64,000 nucleotides of DNA from Odontesthes bonariensis. Lineage: Eukaryota; Chordata; Actinopteri; Atheriniformes; Atherinopsidae. The notes under the pieces are model-generated. The model ran no database searches, had not been told where the DNA came from, and saw nothing but the letters and a program-made list of their open reading frames with translations. A program made the translations under genes and the position numbers. Positions 1 through 11,371 of the stretch are shown piece after piece; positions within the stretch are counted from its first letter, which is position 1, and every line of letters begins with the position of its first letter. The DNA is taken from positions 26,806,227 through 26,870,226 of the forward strand of contig NC_134515.1 of the NCBI RefSeq assembly GCF_027942865.1, written 5' to 3'.

Positions 1-354
1 CAGGATTGCTGAAGATTTTCTCTCTGAACTTAGTCAGCCTAGCCTTTGCAGATGCCTTTTTTTTCAGAACAGATTCTTGTCTGTAAGGCAATGAAATGAC
101 ATTGCATATTACAGTTGATTTAAAAATGTAAATGGTAAAAATATTACATTAATATTTACAAAGATAGCTTATATGGATAGAGATATCATAGAATTGTTAC
201 ATTGAACCACACATTCTACTATGCAATGTATATTAAACTTCTCAAAATGACATGATACAATGCAATGACATACTAAACAGATTTATATAGCAGGTCAGTG
301 CTCAATTACAAAGGACCACAGTCATATTGTATTATATAGTGTATGATATAGGCC

Positions 355-388
355 TACATATATATAATTATATATAATACATATAATA

Positions 389-441
<53 letters not shown>

Positions 442-525
442 TTATATATAATACATATAATATACAATATACTATATTTATATATATAAATATAGTATAT
501 TGTATATTATATGTATAATACATAC
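355..525. repeat. AT-rich microsatellite with a perfect 66-bp palindrome
   Basis: A (TA)n run occupies about 390-437. It is followed at 451-516 by a perfect palindrome whose 34-bp arms share a short centre near 483. The tract is almost pure A/T. It lies outside any gene I can see. Confidence 0.8.
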
Positions 526-1057
526 AAAATGGCTGTTTTGTTTCTGTTCCTTGTTGCGGAGGATGAGAATATTGGTTGTGACCAAAGTTCCTTTTCTAAA
601 TATTTTATTTTCTTTTACCAATGAATTCCAAGTATTACATGTTTATTGAATGTAACAATTTACTTTATGAGATACATTTAAGTTTTTTATTATTTATTTA
701 TTTTAAATATTAAAATTGTGTAGTTGAAGAGCTGAGATTCAGCAATGGACGCGTTGCGGTACTGAGAATTTCACACTAAATTATAAAAAGTACATAATTT
801 AAAATATCACAATATCTTCTTTCAATCATTTCCAATAAAGCCTATGATGAGATGTTTATAAACCAGTGTTTCCCAAATTGATAGCATTTACCTTTTCATC
901 ACAATCCTTAATGCCACCTCATAAGTCTGATTTCGTGAGAATCACCAACCTGTAGACAGAGAGGACAATGTCAGTGTTTACAGGATAATTCAAATTCAAT
1001 TCAATTCAAAAATACTTTATTTATCCCAGAGGGAAATTAAATGTTGATGTAGCTCAA

Positions 1058-3010
1058 TTAAATCAAAGAGTTATTATAGATGCTGATGGCTGTGGGCAGG
1101 AAAGATTTCCTGTAGCGGTCCGTTTTGCATCCAAACTGAAGAAGCCTTTGACTGAAGAGACTCTGTTTTCTGATAACAGTCTCATGGAGAGGATGTTCAG
1201 GGTTGTCCATAATTCTCTTGATTTTATGCAAAATCCTTCTTTGCATTATTGTCTCCAGAGGTTCCACAGTCGTCCCCAGAACAGAACCAGCCTTCTTTAT
1301 CAGGTTGTTGAGTCTTTTTAGGTCCCTGGTTCTGATGCTGCTGCCCCAACAGATGACGCAAGAGGAAATGACGCTCTCAACAACAGACTTGTAGAAGATC
1401 TGCAACATCTTGTTGCAAACCTTGAAGGATCTTAGCTTCCTCAAGAAGTACAGTCTGCTCTGTCCTTTCTTGTAGATGGCTTCACTGTTGTGTCTCCAGT
1501 CCAGTCTGTTGTCAACATGAACACCAAGGTATTTATATTCCTCAACCACCTCCACTTCTTCTCCCATGATGGAAACAGGGTTTGATCTGACCCTGTTTCT
1601 CCTGAAATCTACAATCATCTCCTTTGTTTTGTTAACATTCAAGATGAGATGATTGTTCCCACACCATGCCACAAAGCGGTCCACCAGCTCTCTGTACTCA
1701 GCTTCTTGTCCATCTCTGATACACCCGACAACTGCAGAGTCATCTGAATATTTCTGTAGATGACAGGAGTCTGACTTGTACTGGAAGTCTGAAGTGTACA
1801 GAGTGAAAAGGAATGGTGAGAGTACAGTCCCCTGTGGTGCTCCTGTGCTGCTGATCACCTGGTTAGACACACAATTCTTCAGTCTGACAAACTGTGGTCT
1901 GTTTGTCAGGTAGTCATTAATCCAGGTGATTGTTGAGGCCTCCACCTGAGTCTTCTGGAGTTTCAGACGAAGCGGATCAGGCTGGATTGTGTTAAATGCA
2001 CTGGAGAAATCAAAGAACATGATCCTCACAGTGCTGCCTGCTTTATCCAGATGACAGTGGGTTTGTTGAAGCAGGTGTATGATAGCGTCTTCAACTCCAA
2101 CTCCATGGCGATAAGCAAACTGCAGGGGGTCCTGATATGTGCTGGTTTGCTTACACAGGTGGGTCAACAGGAGTCTCTCCAGGACCTTCATGATGTGGGA
2201 TGTCAGGGCAACAGGTCTGTAGTCATTGATATCTGAAGGGTGAGTTTTCTTTGGTACCGGAACCAGACAGGATGTCTTCCACAACAGTGGTACCTTCTCT
2301 TGGGTCAAGCTAAGGTTGAAAAGGTGTTGCAGAATCCCACAGAGCTGCTCTGCACAGGCCTTCAGGACTCGGGGGCTGACACCATCTGGACCTGCAGCCT
2401 TGTTCCGGTTCAGTCTTTCCAACTGCCTCTTCACCTGACTTCTAGAAACAGAAAAGTGGGAGGGGGAGGCAAAGGGGACAGCAGCATCTCCTGATTGGGT
2501 TGATGACAAACTAGTGGAAGCAGAAGAATCCATGACTGAGGTGGAGGTGGAGATGTTACAGGAAAGCTGTGGGTCAGAGGAGGGTGGGATGTATCTTTGG
2601 TTGGGAACAGGAGGGGAGGATGGTGAGCTTGTTCCTGAACTGAACCTGTTGAAGAATGTGTTCAGCTCATTTGCTCTGTCCAGACTTCCATCCATCCGAT
2701 CCTCCCTCTGCTTGAGGCCTGTGATCTTCTTCATTCCTGACCACACATCTCTGATATTGTTCCTCTGCAGTTTACTCTCAAGCTTCTTTCTATACACCTC
2801 CTTGCTCTCTCTGATCTTGACTTTGAGCTGCTTCTGTATACTCCTCAGTAACTCCCTGTCTCGCTCCCTAAAGGCTCTTTTTTTCCTGTTCAATAGTTCC
2901 TTTAGCTCACTGGTGATCCAGGGTTTGTTATTAGGGAAGCATCTCACTGTTCTGGTGGGGATGGTGTTGTCCACACAGAAGTTTATATAGTCAGTCACAC
3001 ACTCAGTCAT
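1058..3010 (-). pseudogene. LINE reverse transcriptase segment
   Basis: A 650-residue open frame. Residues about 201-270 carry the RT fingers signature (NKAAGPDGVSPR, then DYRPVALTS). The first catalytic Asp motif FDFSSAF is at 333-339, GAPQGTVLSP at 390-399, and the catalytic YSDD box at 421-424. The C-terminal third carries a Cys-rich segment and the thumb/connection typical of CR1/L2-type elements. Its ATG overlaps the upstream endonuclease frame's stop as ATGA. This is very probably a by-product of a frameshift in one originally continuous ORF, because the RT frame makes family-like sequence upstream of this ATG. It is not a host gene. Confidence 0.85.
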
Positions 3011-4170
3011 GGCATTAATGTCCTCTCCATGTGGCTTACAAAGAGAAATCCAATCGGTTGCATCAAAACAACCCTGTAAGGCTTCTTCAGCTTCCTCTGA
3101 CCACTTTCTAACAGTCCTTTTTGTGACAGGTAGTCTCTGGACAAGGGGTTTATATGCTGAACAGAGAAAAACAAGGTTGTGATCTGATTTTCCCAGGGGA
3201 GGTCTTGATTTGGAATGTGTGAATCCTTGACATTTGTGTAAAACAAATCCAATGTCTTGTTTTCTCTGGTAGAGCAGCTGACAAACTGTTGAAAAGTTGG
3301 CAGTGTAGCAGAGAGTGAGGCATGATTAAAATCACCAGATATTGCCACAAAAGAATTGGGGTGTTGAGTCTGTATCTTAGCAACAACGGAACTGATGACA
3401 TCACATGCAGTGTCGGCAACAGCTGAGGGTGGAATGTAAACAGCCACCAAAACAACACTGGTGAACTCTCTTGGCAAATAATATGGACGAAAACTTACTG
3501 CCAATAGTTCAATGTCAGGACTGCAGATACGACTCTTCACAGTAACATGTCCTGGGTGACACCATCTGTTGTTGACAAGCACTGCCAATCCACCCCCTTT
3601 CCTTTTCCTGCTACTCTTTATATCTCGATCTGCTCGTACAGTCAGGAAGCCCGGCAGAGAGACGCTGGAGTCGGGTATATGATCCTGTAGCCATGTCTCA
3701 GTAAAACACATAATGCTACATTCCCGATATTCTTGCTGAGTCCTTATCAAGGCTAAAAGTTCATCCAACTTGTTAGCTAACGATCTTACATTGCCCATGA
3801 TGACGGATGGCAGAGATGGTTTGAACTTCTTCTTTCTTTCTCTCCTCTTTGCTCCTGCTCTGCATCCACGACGCCTCCTTTTCAATTCCAGTGGGATTTC
3901 TGGCTTCAGTTGTCGAATTATTTCTGCTTTTCCAATGTTATTCAGCTGCTCCCTGTTGTAAACCACCTTGTTGCTATGGTGATGCATCATGACAAAAGAG
4001 TAAAATATACAAAAGTATTGGGAAAAATTAATCCAGCTGCACAGCATCCAAGGCAGGAAGGAACAGTTGTCCAAAAAATGCAATTTCTTCCAAGAAATAA
4101 CAGGAATGAAATTTAGAAAAAAAAGAAAAATCTCAATGTGAGGTACAGAGCTACTCCAACATGCTGCCAC
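3007..4170 (-). pseudogene. LINE apurinic endonuclease segment, frameshifted
   Basis: A 387-residue frame; the real protein probably starts at one of the Met residues near 60, since the first 60 residues look non-coding. A basic stretch at about 97-117 precedes endonuclease motifs: GNVRSL at about 126, FTETWL at 156-161 and ISGDFNH at 277-283. The late SDHN motif is not in this frame but appears in a neighbouring frame at about 3,185-3,200. At least two frame breaks therefore separate the endonuclease from the RT part. Mobile-element coding DNA, inactive. Confidence 0.8.
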
Positions 4171-4190
4171 CCTCAGCAGCGCATTCTAGA

Positions 4191-6475
4191 ACATAAAAAT
4201 ATTCTTAAATAGTTTTTCTGCCAGTGAATCGTAACAATCTCATAACCTTTTGATGGCATTTCTAATTTTTGTTGCTTTGCCATGAAACCAGATAGTTAGG
4301 TGCTTATTAGAACTCACATGCTATTATTCTATCCTATATATATTTTGTATTTTGGCAAATCGAAATTGTTACAAGTATAATGAATTAGCTATAATGGTCC
4401 CTGTTTACAGTGTGCAGTACTCATTTATTCAGCGGCTACACATTTACAAATTACAAAAAGAATATTTGTTTAGGCTACTCTCAATTTCAGAATAAGTGTG
4501 AGACACAAGTAATGCAAGCTTTAAAATTTTCTTTCGGCAGAGCAGAGATATTCTGAGACCAATTTAGCAACTTTTTAAGAGCTGCCATGAGACTCCGATC
4601 CATGGGATAAGCCACTTTCTGTTCCGTTCACAACGGCGTAGCGAGCAGAATCTGCTCTGAAAGGTGCATTGTCTTCTCTCTCTGTAAATCCCACATTAGA
4701 GAAGGACCCTGAGGCCTCAGCCAGATTTCCTTCAATTGAGAAAGGCAGCCAGGTCATCTTTGAGGCCTTTGCTGGCAGCCAAATAGTAAAAGAATGTGAT
4801 GGAGCATTGTCCTGCATAAAGATCAAGACCTTATTGGTAGTTGTGGGGGTCTTGATGTACCACTGCTTGAGGAAAATATATTCCAAAAACTGGCCATCCT
4901 CAACCCGAAAGATCCAGCAAGCTTATCCTTAACGATCACAGCCCATATCAGTTCCCATCCTCCACTAATATTACCATGAAGTATATCCATAATCCCCATT
5001 GAGAAATCTTCAGGGACTTTTTTTGGCCCAGTCGCAGATTTGTGCTTGTTCTGTTCATCACTTTAGGCCTCACCTTCCTCTTCAGCACAAATACGCATGA
5101 TCTAAAGTGTCTGAGCTCTAATGAGCATTCAAATATAAACTACACTGAAAGGTGAACTGCCTAATTATTAAGAGTTGATTTATTGCATGTGACTAGGCTA
5201 ACTTTGTTAACATTATTCCCTCAGTTGTGCTCAGTTTTATGCTGAGTCTGCGCATTGTTGACTCTTTAGTGGCTCAGGTTTCTCCCTTTTGATGAACTGT
5301 TATCAAAATAATTTTGCCTGCGTTGTGTATTTTTTTTTTACAACTGAGCCTTTATGTCTCCACCATTTTCAACACAAACCTACACCCATGCTTTCAGGTG
5401 TTCACAATGTCGCCTCTTTGCCATCATACAGAATTTACTATTGAAATATTACAGTTTCCCTTTTGCCTTAATGTTCGATTTCACCTCAGTAAATTGCTCA
5501 TACTGAGAATACTGCACATTGGGAACGGCATGCGGACCATCACGGTGTGTTTTTCATAGAAGGTGATTCATCAGGCCAATGAAGGCAACAGTGAAAGTGA
5601 CAGATGCTGTCACTGACTCCTCCTGAGTAAGGTCATCTGTCAGAAAGAAAAGGCATCTCACATACCAACATGCCACAGAGCTCCACAAAGCAACCTGCGT
5701 TAGCGTGACAGCTCAAAAGTGCTTCTTCCTTTCTTGGTTTTGCTGAGTGAGAAGATTTTCATTGTAAACTAAACTAATAAAAACACACCACCGATCTTTG
5801 TCAGCGAGTACCTTTTAGGCGCCTGAACTGTACTGTACGGTGGATTGTGTCCATTTCATCTAGTCAACAGATCGTGCCCACGTGCCCTTATCTCATTATC
5901 AGGAAATATTCAAAGCATTATTCAAATCCCTTTTCACTGGTCTCCTGTAAACCCCCCCCCCCGTCCCGCGACAGATACTGATGATAACTTTGCTTTCATA
6001 TTAAAAAAAAAAAGAATGTGTAAAAATAAAACACCAAGAGACGGCATTAAAATACTCCATGGGCCCATAATGCAGAGGAGGTGCTGGATACAAATTTATG
6101 CTGAGAAAATATCACAGACGTGATCAAGGCATCAATGACACAAAATGGCTTCTGTCATTTAACTGCAGCACATCTTGAAGTTATGTTCAATTATGCAGTT
6201 AATTACGAGTCACTGTTTCAGAAAGTGACACTTACAAATGAATAAAAGACTTCTGTTGCGTTCTCAACCAGCATCCGTGTATAAACTACCTATTCTGAGC
6301 GACTTTCATCAATCTCCGCCCGACTTTAGCTCAATTTTCTATTCACTGCGTTACCCGAACAGCAAATAAGAAGCAAAAAAACCCCAAACAAATCCATTCG
6401 TCTTTAAAAGTCTGAAGTGAAAAAATGTTCTTCAGACAGCCAGTTGGCTCGTGAAAGAGCAATCGTGAGCAGCAG
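4191..6475. other. Intergenic, AT-rich, no host gene recognised
   Basis: Between the LINE and the hAT-like element. Apart from the Tc1/mariner relic, I see only short spurious frames and homopolymer runs (for example poly-C near 5,950). Confidence 0.6.
4575..5020 (-). mobile_element. Tc1/mariner-type transposase relic
   Basis: The minus strand reads LIFMQDNAPSHS followed by a WL...KASKMTWLP stretch. This matches the second catalytic Asp region of Tc1-like transposases (QDNAPSH is a hallmark). A degraded FLEYIFLKQWYIK-like lead-in lies just upstream. No full transposase or terminal repeats were found, so this is a decayed fragment. Confidence 0.65.
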
Positions 6476-7290
6476 CAGGGCCGTAGCCAGGATTTTGGAA
6501 TAGGCGAGGTTGACGATGCGCACTTAAATTTTTACAATATATATTTTAAATTATATAGTTTTTAATATATAGCCTACATTTATGTATATGTACAATATAT
6601 ATTTATATTTTTTAATGTATTTATTAAATTACAGGTCACACAAGAGTTGTATTGTTTAAATGTCTTTTAATTGTATAAACCAGCATTTATTTTTTTAAAT
6701 GTACTGTACTAAATTTACATTTTTTTTTAATAGTACACCACCATGTTTTTAAAGAATATAGGGGGTAACTTTGAACTTGTTGAAGTGAATGATGAATCAA
6801 CGTATATCATAGGCCTTCCAATTTACAATCAAATTACCTTTCACGGATAGTCTATGCTTTTACATGAGCCTATGTTTTTAATGTTCATATTTTATGCAGC
6901 TGATGGTGTCAGTCGGTCTTTTTTTTTCTCCACTAACCAAATGACGGCTTCTTAACAACAGTGACTTATCAAATTGTTTCACAAAGTTGTCAAAGAAGAC
7001 ATCATAGCCTACTCATAACTCATTATGCATAGGCTACTGTTTTAAAACTGTTGGCTTTGTTGTGCCCAAGTGCTGCGCAGGCTTAATCACTTGCGATGTC
7101 TGCTGAATTGTGTTCCATGGATGTTAACCACAATCTGCAAAGCACGTTTCACAGAGGTTTTGAGGTTTTTTATGTTTGATTCAGTTGGGCATTTTTGGCG
7201 GTCCAAAAAAAACAAACAAAAAAAAAAAAAAACTCGGATGAAATAAGGGAGGTCCAGACCTCGCTGTCCTCTAATGTCGCTACGGCCATG
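6476..7290. mobile_element. Non-autonomous hAT-like DNA transposon
   Basis: The left end reads CAGGGCCGTAGC and the right end, reversed, reads CATGGCCGTAGC, giving short terminal inverted repeats. Both ends are flanked by AGCAGCAG (6,468-6,475 and 7,291-7,298), an 8-bp duplication of the size hAT elements make. The flank is AGC-repetitive, which weakens the duplication as evidence. The 815-bp interior is AT-rich and encodes nothing recognisable. Confidence 0.55.
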
Positions 7291-7405
7291 AGCAGCAGGG
7301 ATGTTTCATAAAGGCCAAGAAAAAAACAAAACAAAAAAAACAAAAAAAACAAAAAAACAGGTTGCACCAGTTCTCTCACTGTGACAGATTTAAAAAAAAA
7401 AAAAA
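7190..7405. repeat. A-rich low-complexity stretches
   Basis: Several (A)nC runs at 7,206-7,231, 7,320-7,357 and 7,391-7,407, partly inside the right end of the hAT-like element. Confidence 0.7.
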
Positions 7406-7749
7406 AAGCTGTAGCGGAGCCAGAGAACCAGTGCGTCAGCGTTAGATTTGACTTGAAACATGAGGGCTGACATGTCAGAAACGAGGGAAGTGGGGAAAAA
7501 AACAAAACACATATGGTATATCCTGATGCGGACAGAGAAACTTCTGACCAGTACAGCGATGCTTGCGACACACAAGCCCACGCTGACTCCAGAGACATGG
7601 AGTAGCTGCAGAGTGATATGATTGTGAGTCTTGTTGTGTGGGTCATTATGCACTCATGCAAGCCAAATGATACAGATTCTTATCAAATACTCTGTGTGCT
7701 TGGAGTTACAGAAAGGCATGCTCCAACAATGTGGGACATCATTTATACA

Positions 7750-7755
7750 TTTAAT
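7750..7755 (-). terminator. Candidate poly(A) signal of sarg
   Basis: The minus strand reads ATTAAA about 520 nt downstream of the sarg stop codon. It is the common variant hexamer; I saw no AATAAA nearer. This would give a 3' UTR of roughly 0.5 kb. Weak evidence. Confidence 0.3.
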
Positions 7756-8271
7756 TAAATAAGAGAAAATAGATACTACCAAGTATTGACATTTAAAAAG
7801 TATGTATAAGCAGAACTATGAGAGGAGACCATGTCACACGAATGTATCAATGAAACAAATGAAAGCAGGGGGGTGATGTGGAAAAAGGTCACCCCCCCAA
7901 CCCTAACCTGTGGATTATAAGACACATTAAAATGACTACTTAAGTCATCACTGACCCTTAAAAGTAACAGGATATAATTTACAAAAACAATGGCTACTGT
8001 GAGAGTCAACGGATATCCAAAAACCTCTGAATTTCCAGTTCTATGAGAAAAATAATATTGTAAATGTAGCTGTACTATGCGTATATGCAAGTGTGGCCAT
8101 GACAGTCATTGCATTCAAGTCACAAGCTCGCTAATGCGGTGGAAATGAAGAAGCATAAACTCGGTGGTTAAAACGCTTCCCCAAAATTACAGAAGTCCTT
8201 CCCCGTCCTATATAAATCTCTGCCATGTTCCTTTATGGTATGCGAAGGGAGTCTGTGGTGCAAGATGTGGC

Positions 8272-9827
8272 TCAGTCTCTGATCAGTCCCAGCTTCTTCA
8301 GAGCCTCACGACGGTCCTCTTCATTCTCTGCACGAGGGCAGATCAACACGCTAATGCCTTGTGTTCGGGGCAGTTTGGCAGACTCTTTGGAGTGCTGAAG
8401 GCCAGTTTGAGCCAGCGTGAACATCTGAGAGTGTGGCTGTTTGTTGGTGGCATGGCCTGCCTTCAAATCCTCTCCCTTGGCTTGTGAAAAGTCTTTCCCA
8501 CTCCCCAGAGAGGCAGGACGGGGCCGATTGCTGCGCAGCTGCCTGGGGCTCTGCTCACTGCCGATGCCCTGACCGGCCTCAACAGAGTTTTGATGAGTTA
8601 TATATCTGTTTAGACCCAAACCAGAGCGTTCCAGGGTGGCTGACTTAATACCAAGGACCTTTGGTGGGGTTAGCTGCTTGACCAGTGCAGGGGGTGTAAG
8701 AGGAGGGGAGCGAGCAGTGACCTTTGTGACATCTTTGACTGCAGGCAGTTCGTCATTTGAAGAGAGAGGTCTGATAGGGTCTCTGAAAGCTGCAGGTGCG
8801 AGGAGACAATCAGGACCCTGAATGGGAGGAGCTTTAGACGTAGCTGATGGCAATGCAGCAGCAGGCGACACAGATTGGAAGGCAGAAGGTGGACTGTTGA
8901 CATGGGTGGAAGATGGTGTTGTTGGTGGTGTATGAGGAGCTGCTGGGCTGACTGGAGGAGAGGAAGCAGCCCGTGACATTCTAGTTTTGGTTGGAATTTT
9001 AGGGCTCAGGCAAGGGCTTGCATCTTCTTCATTGCTTTTAAGCAGACCGAGCTTTCGAAGGGCCTCCATTCTGACCCTCTGAGGGTCTAACAACACCCTG
9101 TCGCTGCTGGTGGGAACTGAATGCCCAGAGTTTCCATCAAAGCTAGCTGTTGTTTTGTGTGACTTCAGAATAATGTTGGCAGGGAGTTTCTTGGGCTTTG
9201 GGGCCACAGCAGGTGGACTTTTAGGTTCAGGTACCTCAAGAGGAGAACTCAGTTGGAAACTGGAGGTACAGACTGGTGGAGGTTTGGCTGGAGATTCCTC
9301 ATTAACAGAGGGGCTCACAGAAGTTTTTTTTGCAGGAACTCCTGGATGTAGCGGCTCCAAGTCAACTGTTGCTCCTGGCATAGTGGAGATTCCTTCAGGT
9401 GGAGGGACATCGTTTACCTTCTCTGGTAGGGAAGGAGTGTCTGGTTCATCCATAAAGTCTGACGGAGGAGGGATTATACCCGGATCAACCTCTGCGGACA
9501 ATCCTGGGCGGGTCCCTGTACTGGTGACACTTTTAGGATGACAATCTCCATCTAGGGTTAAACCCAGCGCCTCAGTTGGGTTCACTGATGAGTGAATTAT
9601 GCCACCAGTAGCAGATTCAGTGACAGGAGGGTTGGGTTGAGCCACCAGGTCCACTCTTTCAACAGCTTCTGAATTAGTTGCTGAACCAGGTTTGGATTGT
9701 GGTTCGGATCTTTGATTCACAGCATAGTGCTCAGTTTTGATTTCAAATGTTGTAGATGCGGAATCTGCGGCGATAGGAGCGAGTGGCGTGGATAGAACAT
9801 GAGTTCCAGACTCAGATGTCTCAATAT
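8272..9827 (-). CDS. sarg: sarg coding exon 3 (last)
   Basis: Acceptor TTATTAG/ATATTG at 9,828-9,829; the first two bases complete an Asp codon begun in exon 2. It carries about 517 residues, Pro/Ser-rich, with the family's KLPANIILK, TLERSGLGL, RPRPASLG and terminal REALKKLGL motifs. The stop codon is at the low-coordinate end. Confidence 0.9.
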
Positions 9828-10659
9828 CTAATAAAAAAAGAATAAAAAAATGGATAAAACACAATCAGTGAAGGTGGCATTGTGGTAACTGATGTCCGTG
9901 CAGAATGTGCATGCTCAAGACACACGACTAGCAAGAAAAACCATGCAAAACAGAGTATTTGATGACAAAAGCATACCATTTATTCTCATCTGATCCATTT
10001 CTTTTTCTGCCTTTGACCAAGCATCTGGTTCGTCATTTGATAGGCCGCTGTCCTCCTGCACCTCCAGAGCCTCAATAGTTTCCTCCAGATACACGAGACA
10101 TGCCCTCTCCTCTGCAGATAGGTGCTCCATACTGTCGTCACTCTGCACACAAAATAATATATTACAGATGTGAAAATGAAAAACAGAGACATTTCAATTT
10201 TAAAATCACCGTCATACTGTTTGACATCTTTTCAAACAGATGCAAAGTAGTGACTAAGCTGAAAGTCAGCTTAACATTTCCTTCCCTTTGGTCATATTTG
10301 AGGAGAACAACTCAAGCGGCCTCACTTCCCCTCATCAGCTCGTGTTTAACCTTCACATACTGTCTGTAAATGTCCATGTAGATGTCATAACAACACAAGC
10401 CACTAATTTCAGTTCCTCATTTTCATTTTCCAACCACAGACAGAATCGTTCTCTCAGATTGGCCAGGGAGAACTGAGTCCCCGGACTGTGTTACACAACA
10501 AACAGACGAGTGTCTGGGACAAATGACTGACACAAGATTTACAGCAACACTCACATAGCCAGAGTTCATGCTGATTACGCTGTCGCAGCTCTCTGCGCTG
10601 TCCATATTGCTCAAGGATTCCACGGCAACGGCGCCTGGCCACGTGCCACTCTTCGACAT
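8272..10659 (-). CDS. sarg: SARG (C1orf116) family protein, complete three-exon coding region
   Basis: Predicted 608 aa from joined exons 10555-10659, 9977-10142 and 8272-9827 (minus strand), close to the roughly 600 aa of human SARG. All junctions are GT-AG with consistent phases (0, then 1). Conserved SARG blocks are in order: an acidic LSAEERACLVYLEETIEALE helix followed by DSGLSNDE in exon 2; KPKKLPANIILKS at about 301-313; RMEALRKLGLLK at about 343-354; KSATLERSGLGL at about 485-496; RPRPASLGSGKDF at about 525-537; and a C-terminal RREALKKLGLIRD. The rest is Pro/Ser-rich and probably disordered. No enzyme fold, signal peptide or membrane segment is visible. The molecular function of the family is poorly known; the human gene was named for androgen-regulated expression. 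PROSER2 is a related alternative but fits the length and mid-protein motifs less well. Confidence 0.88.
9977..10142 (-). CDS. sarg: sarg coding exon 2
   Basis: Acceptor GTGTGCAG/AGTGAC and donor G/GTATGC. The 166 nt encode the best conserved N-terminal block (SAEERACLVYLEETIEAL, then SGLSNDE), which aligns with the human SARG N-terminal segment. Confidence 0.88.
10555..10659 (-). CDS. sarg: sarg coding exon 1
   Basis: 35 codons from ATG (MSKSGTWPGA...SCDSVISMNSGY) to donor TAT/GTGAGT. The ATG has G at -3. A SCDS motif like that near the human SARG N-terminus supports this start. An acceptor TTATTTTCAG/TG at 10,726-10,727 lies 66 nt upstream, so the exon probably begins at 10,725 and a further 5' non-coding exon exists. 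Confidence 0.8.
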
Positions 10660-11249
10660 TGCACGAGGGAGAAGATGAGCGGAGGACCTAGGCTTTTCAG
10701 TCCTCGTTTGACTGTGCAAATCTCACTGAAAATAAGTCTGGGGAGAAATCTGAAAGGTTAAAGAGAGATGTTTGAAGATACAGACACACCGAACAGGAAC
10801 CAGATGGCATCTGTGAGGCACCAATGCCTCCACAACACAACACAACACACCCATTTCTTTAACAACTAATAATCTACACCAAAACATCTGAGTCTGAGGC
10901 TTAAATAAGGTGAAAAATGAGAGAACACATAGAATCTTTCCATTACCGTGACAAAACAAATGTCATAAATTACAGCTGACAGTTAAATGATCTTCATAAT
11001 GAAACCACTGTCCTGAAACAGGAACCACATCACAGTCACTGCAATATATCAAACATGTCCCCTTGTTCTAATTGAGTCATTAAAGTGAAGTGATGGCTGA
11101 CCAAGTAAACATTTATCTGCACAGAAGACATGGCCTGCATCAAAATGAAAGGGGATATTAACATGAATGTGGAAACTGTGAAATGCTAAATGTAATTAGA
11201 TATTCATCGCTTTCAGTTTATTTTGCATTATAGTGACAGTGTGCCATGA

Positions 11250-11295
11250 AATGAAATGAATAAGTACTTTATAAATCCCAAAGGGAATTTCTAAT
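11250..11295 (-). repeat. 5'-truncated LINE 3' tail relic
   Basis: The minus strand reads a TTCCCTTTGGGATTTATAAAG-type stretch followed by (ATTTC)n-like repeats. This is the same design as the 3' end of the LINE at 1-4 kb, in the same orientation. Only the extreme 3' end is present. Confidence 0.55.
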
Positions 11296-11371
11296 GTTTC
11301 AGTGTGTATTTTTTGTCCCTTTCTTAGTCAGTTCATTTGATTAATGAATCAATAGTCAAGCCAGTAATCAA

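Larger units (their letters stand above)
985..4190 (-). mobile_element. Non-LTR retrotransposon (LINE, CR1/L2/Rex1-like group), inactive copy
   Basis: Reading right to left there is an apurinic-type endonuclease segment, then a complete reverse transcriptase segment, then a 3' end with a TTCCCTCTGGGATAAATAAA-like stretch followed by (TTGAA)n tail repeats at about 990-1012. This order and tail are typical of fish CR1/L2/Rex1-type LINEs; I cannot settle the clade. The 3' boundary is clear from the tail. The 5' boundary near 4,190 is a guess from where coding similarity ends, and no target-site duplication was identified. The endonuclease end is frameshifted, so the copy should be dead, although the 650-codon RT frame is open and suggests moderate age. 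Confidence 0.85.

Noticed and set aside
3007..3010. ATGA overlap as translational coupling between two LINE ORFs
   Set aside because: Family-like endonuclease residues continue in other frames across the junction, which points to indels in one original ORF.
9110..9541. 143-codon plus-strand Gly-rich frame
   Set aside because: Antisense shadow of the Pro/Ser-rich sarg coding exon.
10660..10719. Upstream extension of sarg exon 1 (HSQTRTEKPRSS...)
   Set aside because: The frame opens at a TTG, not ATG, so the ATG at 10,659 is preferred.
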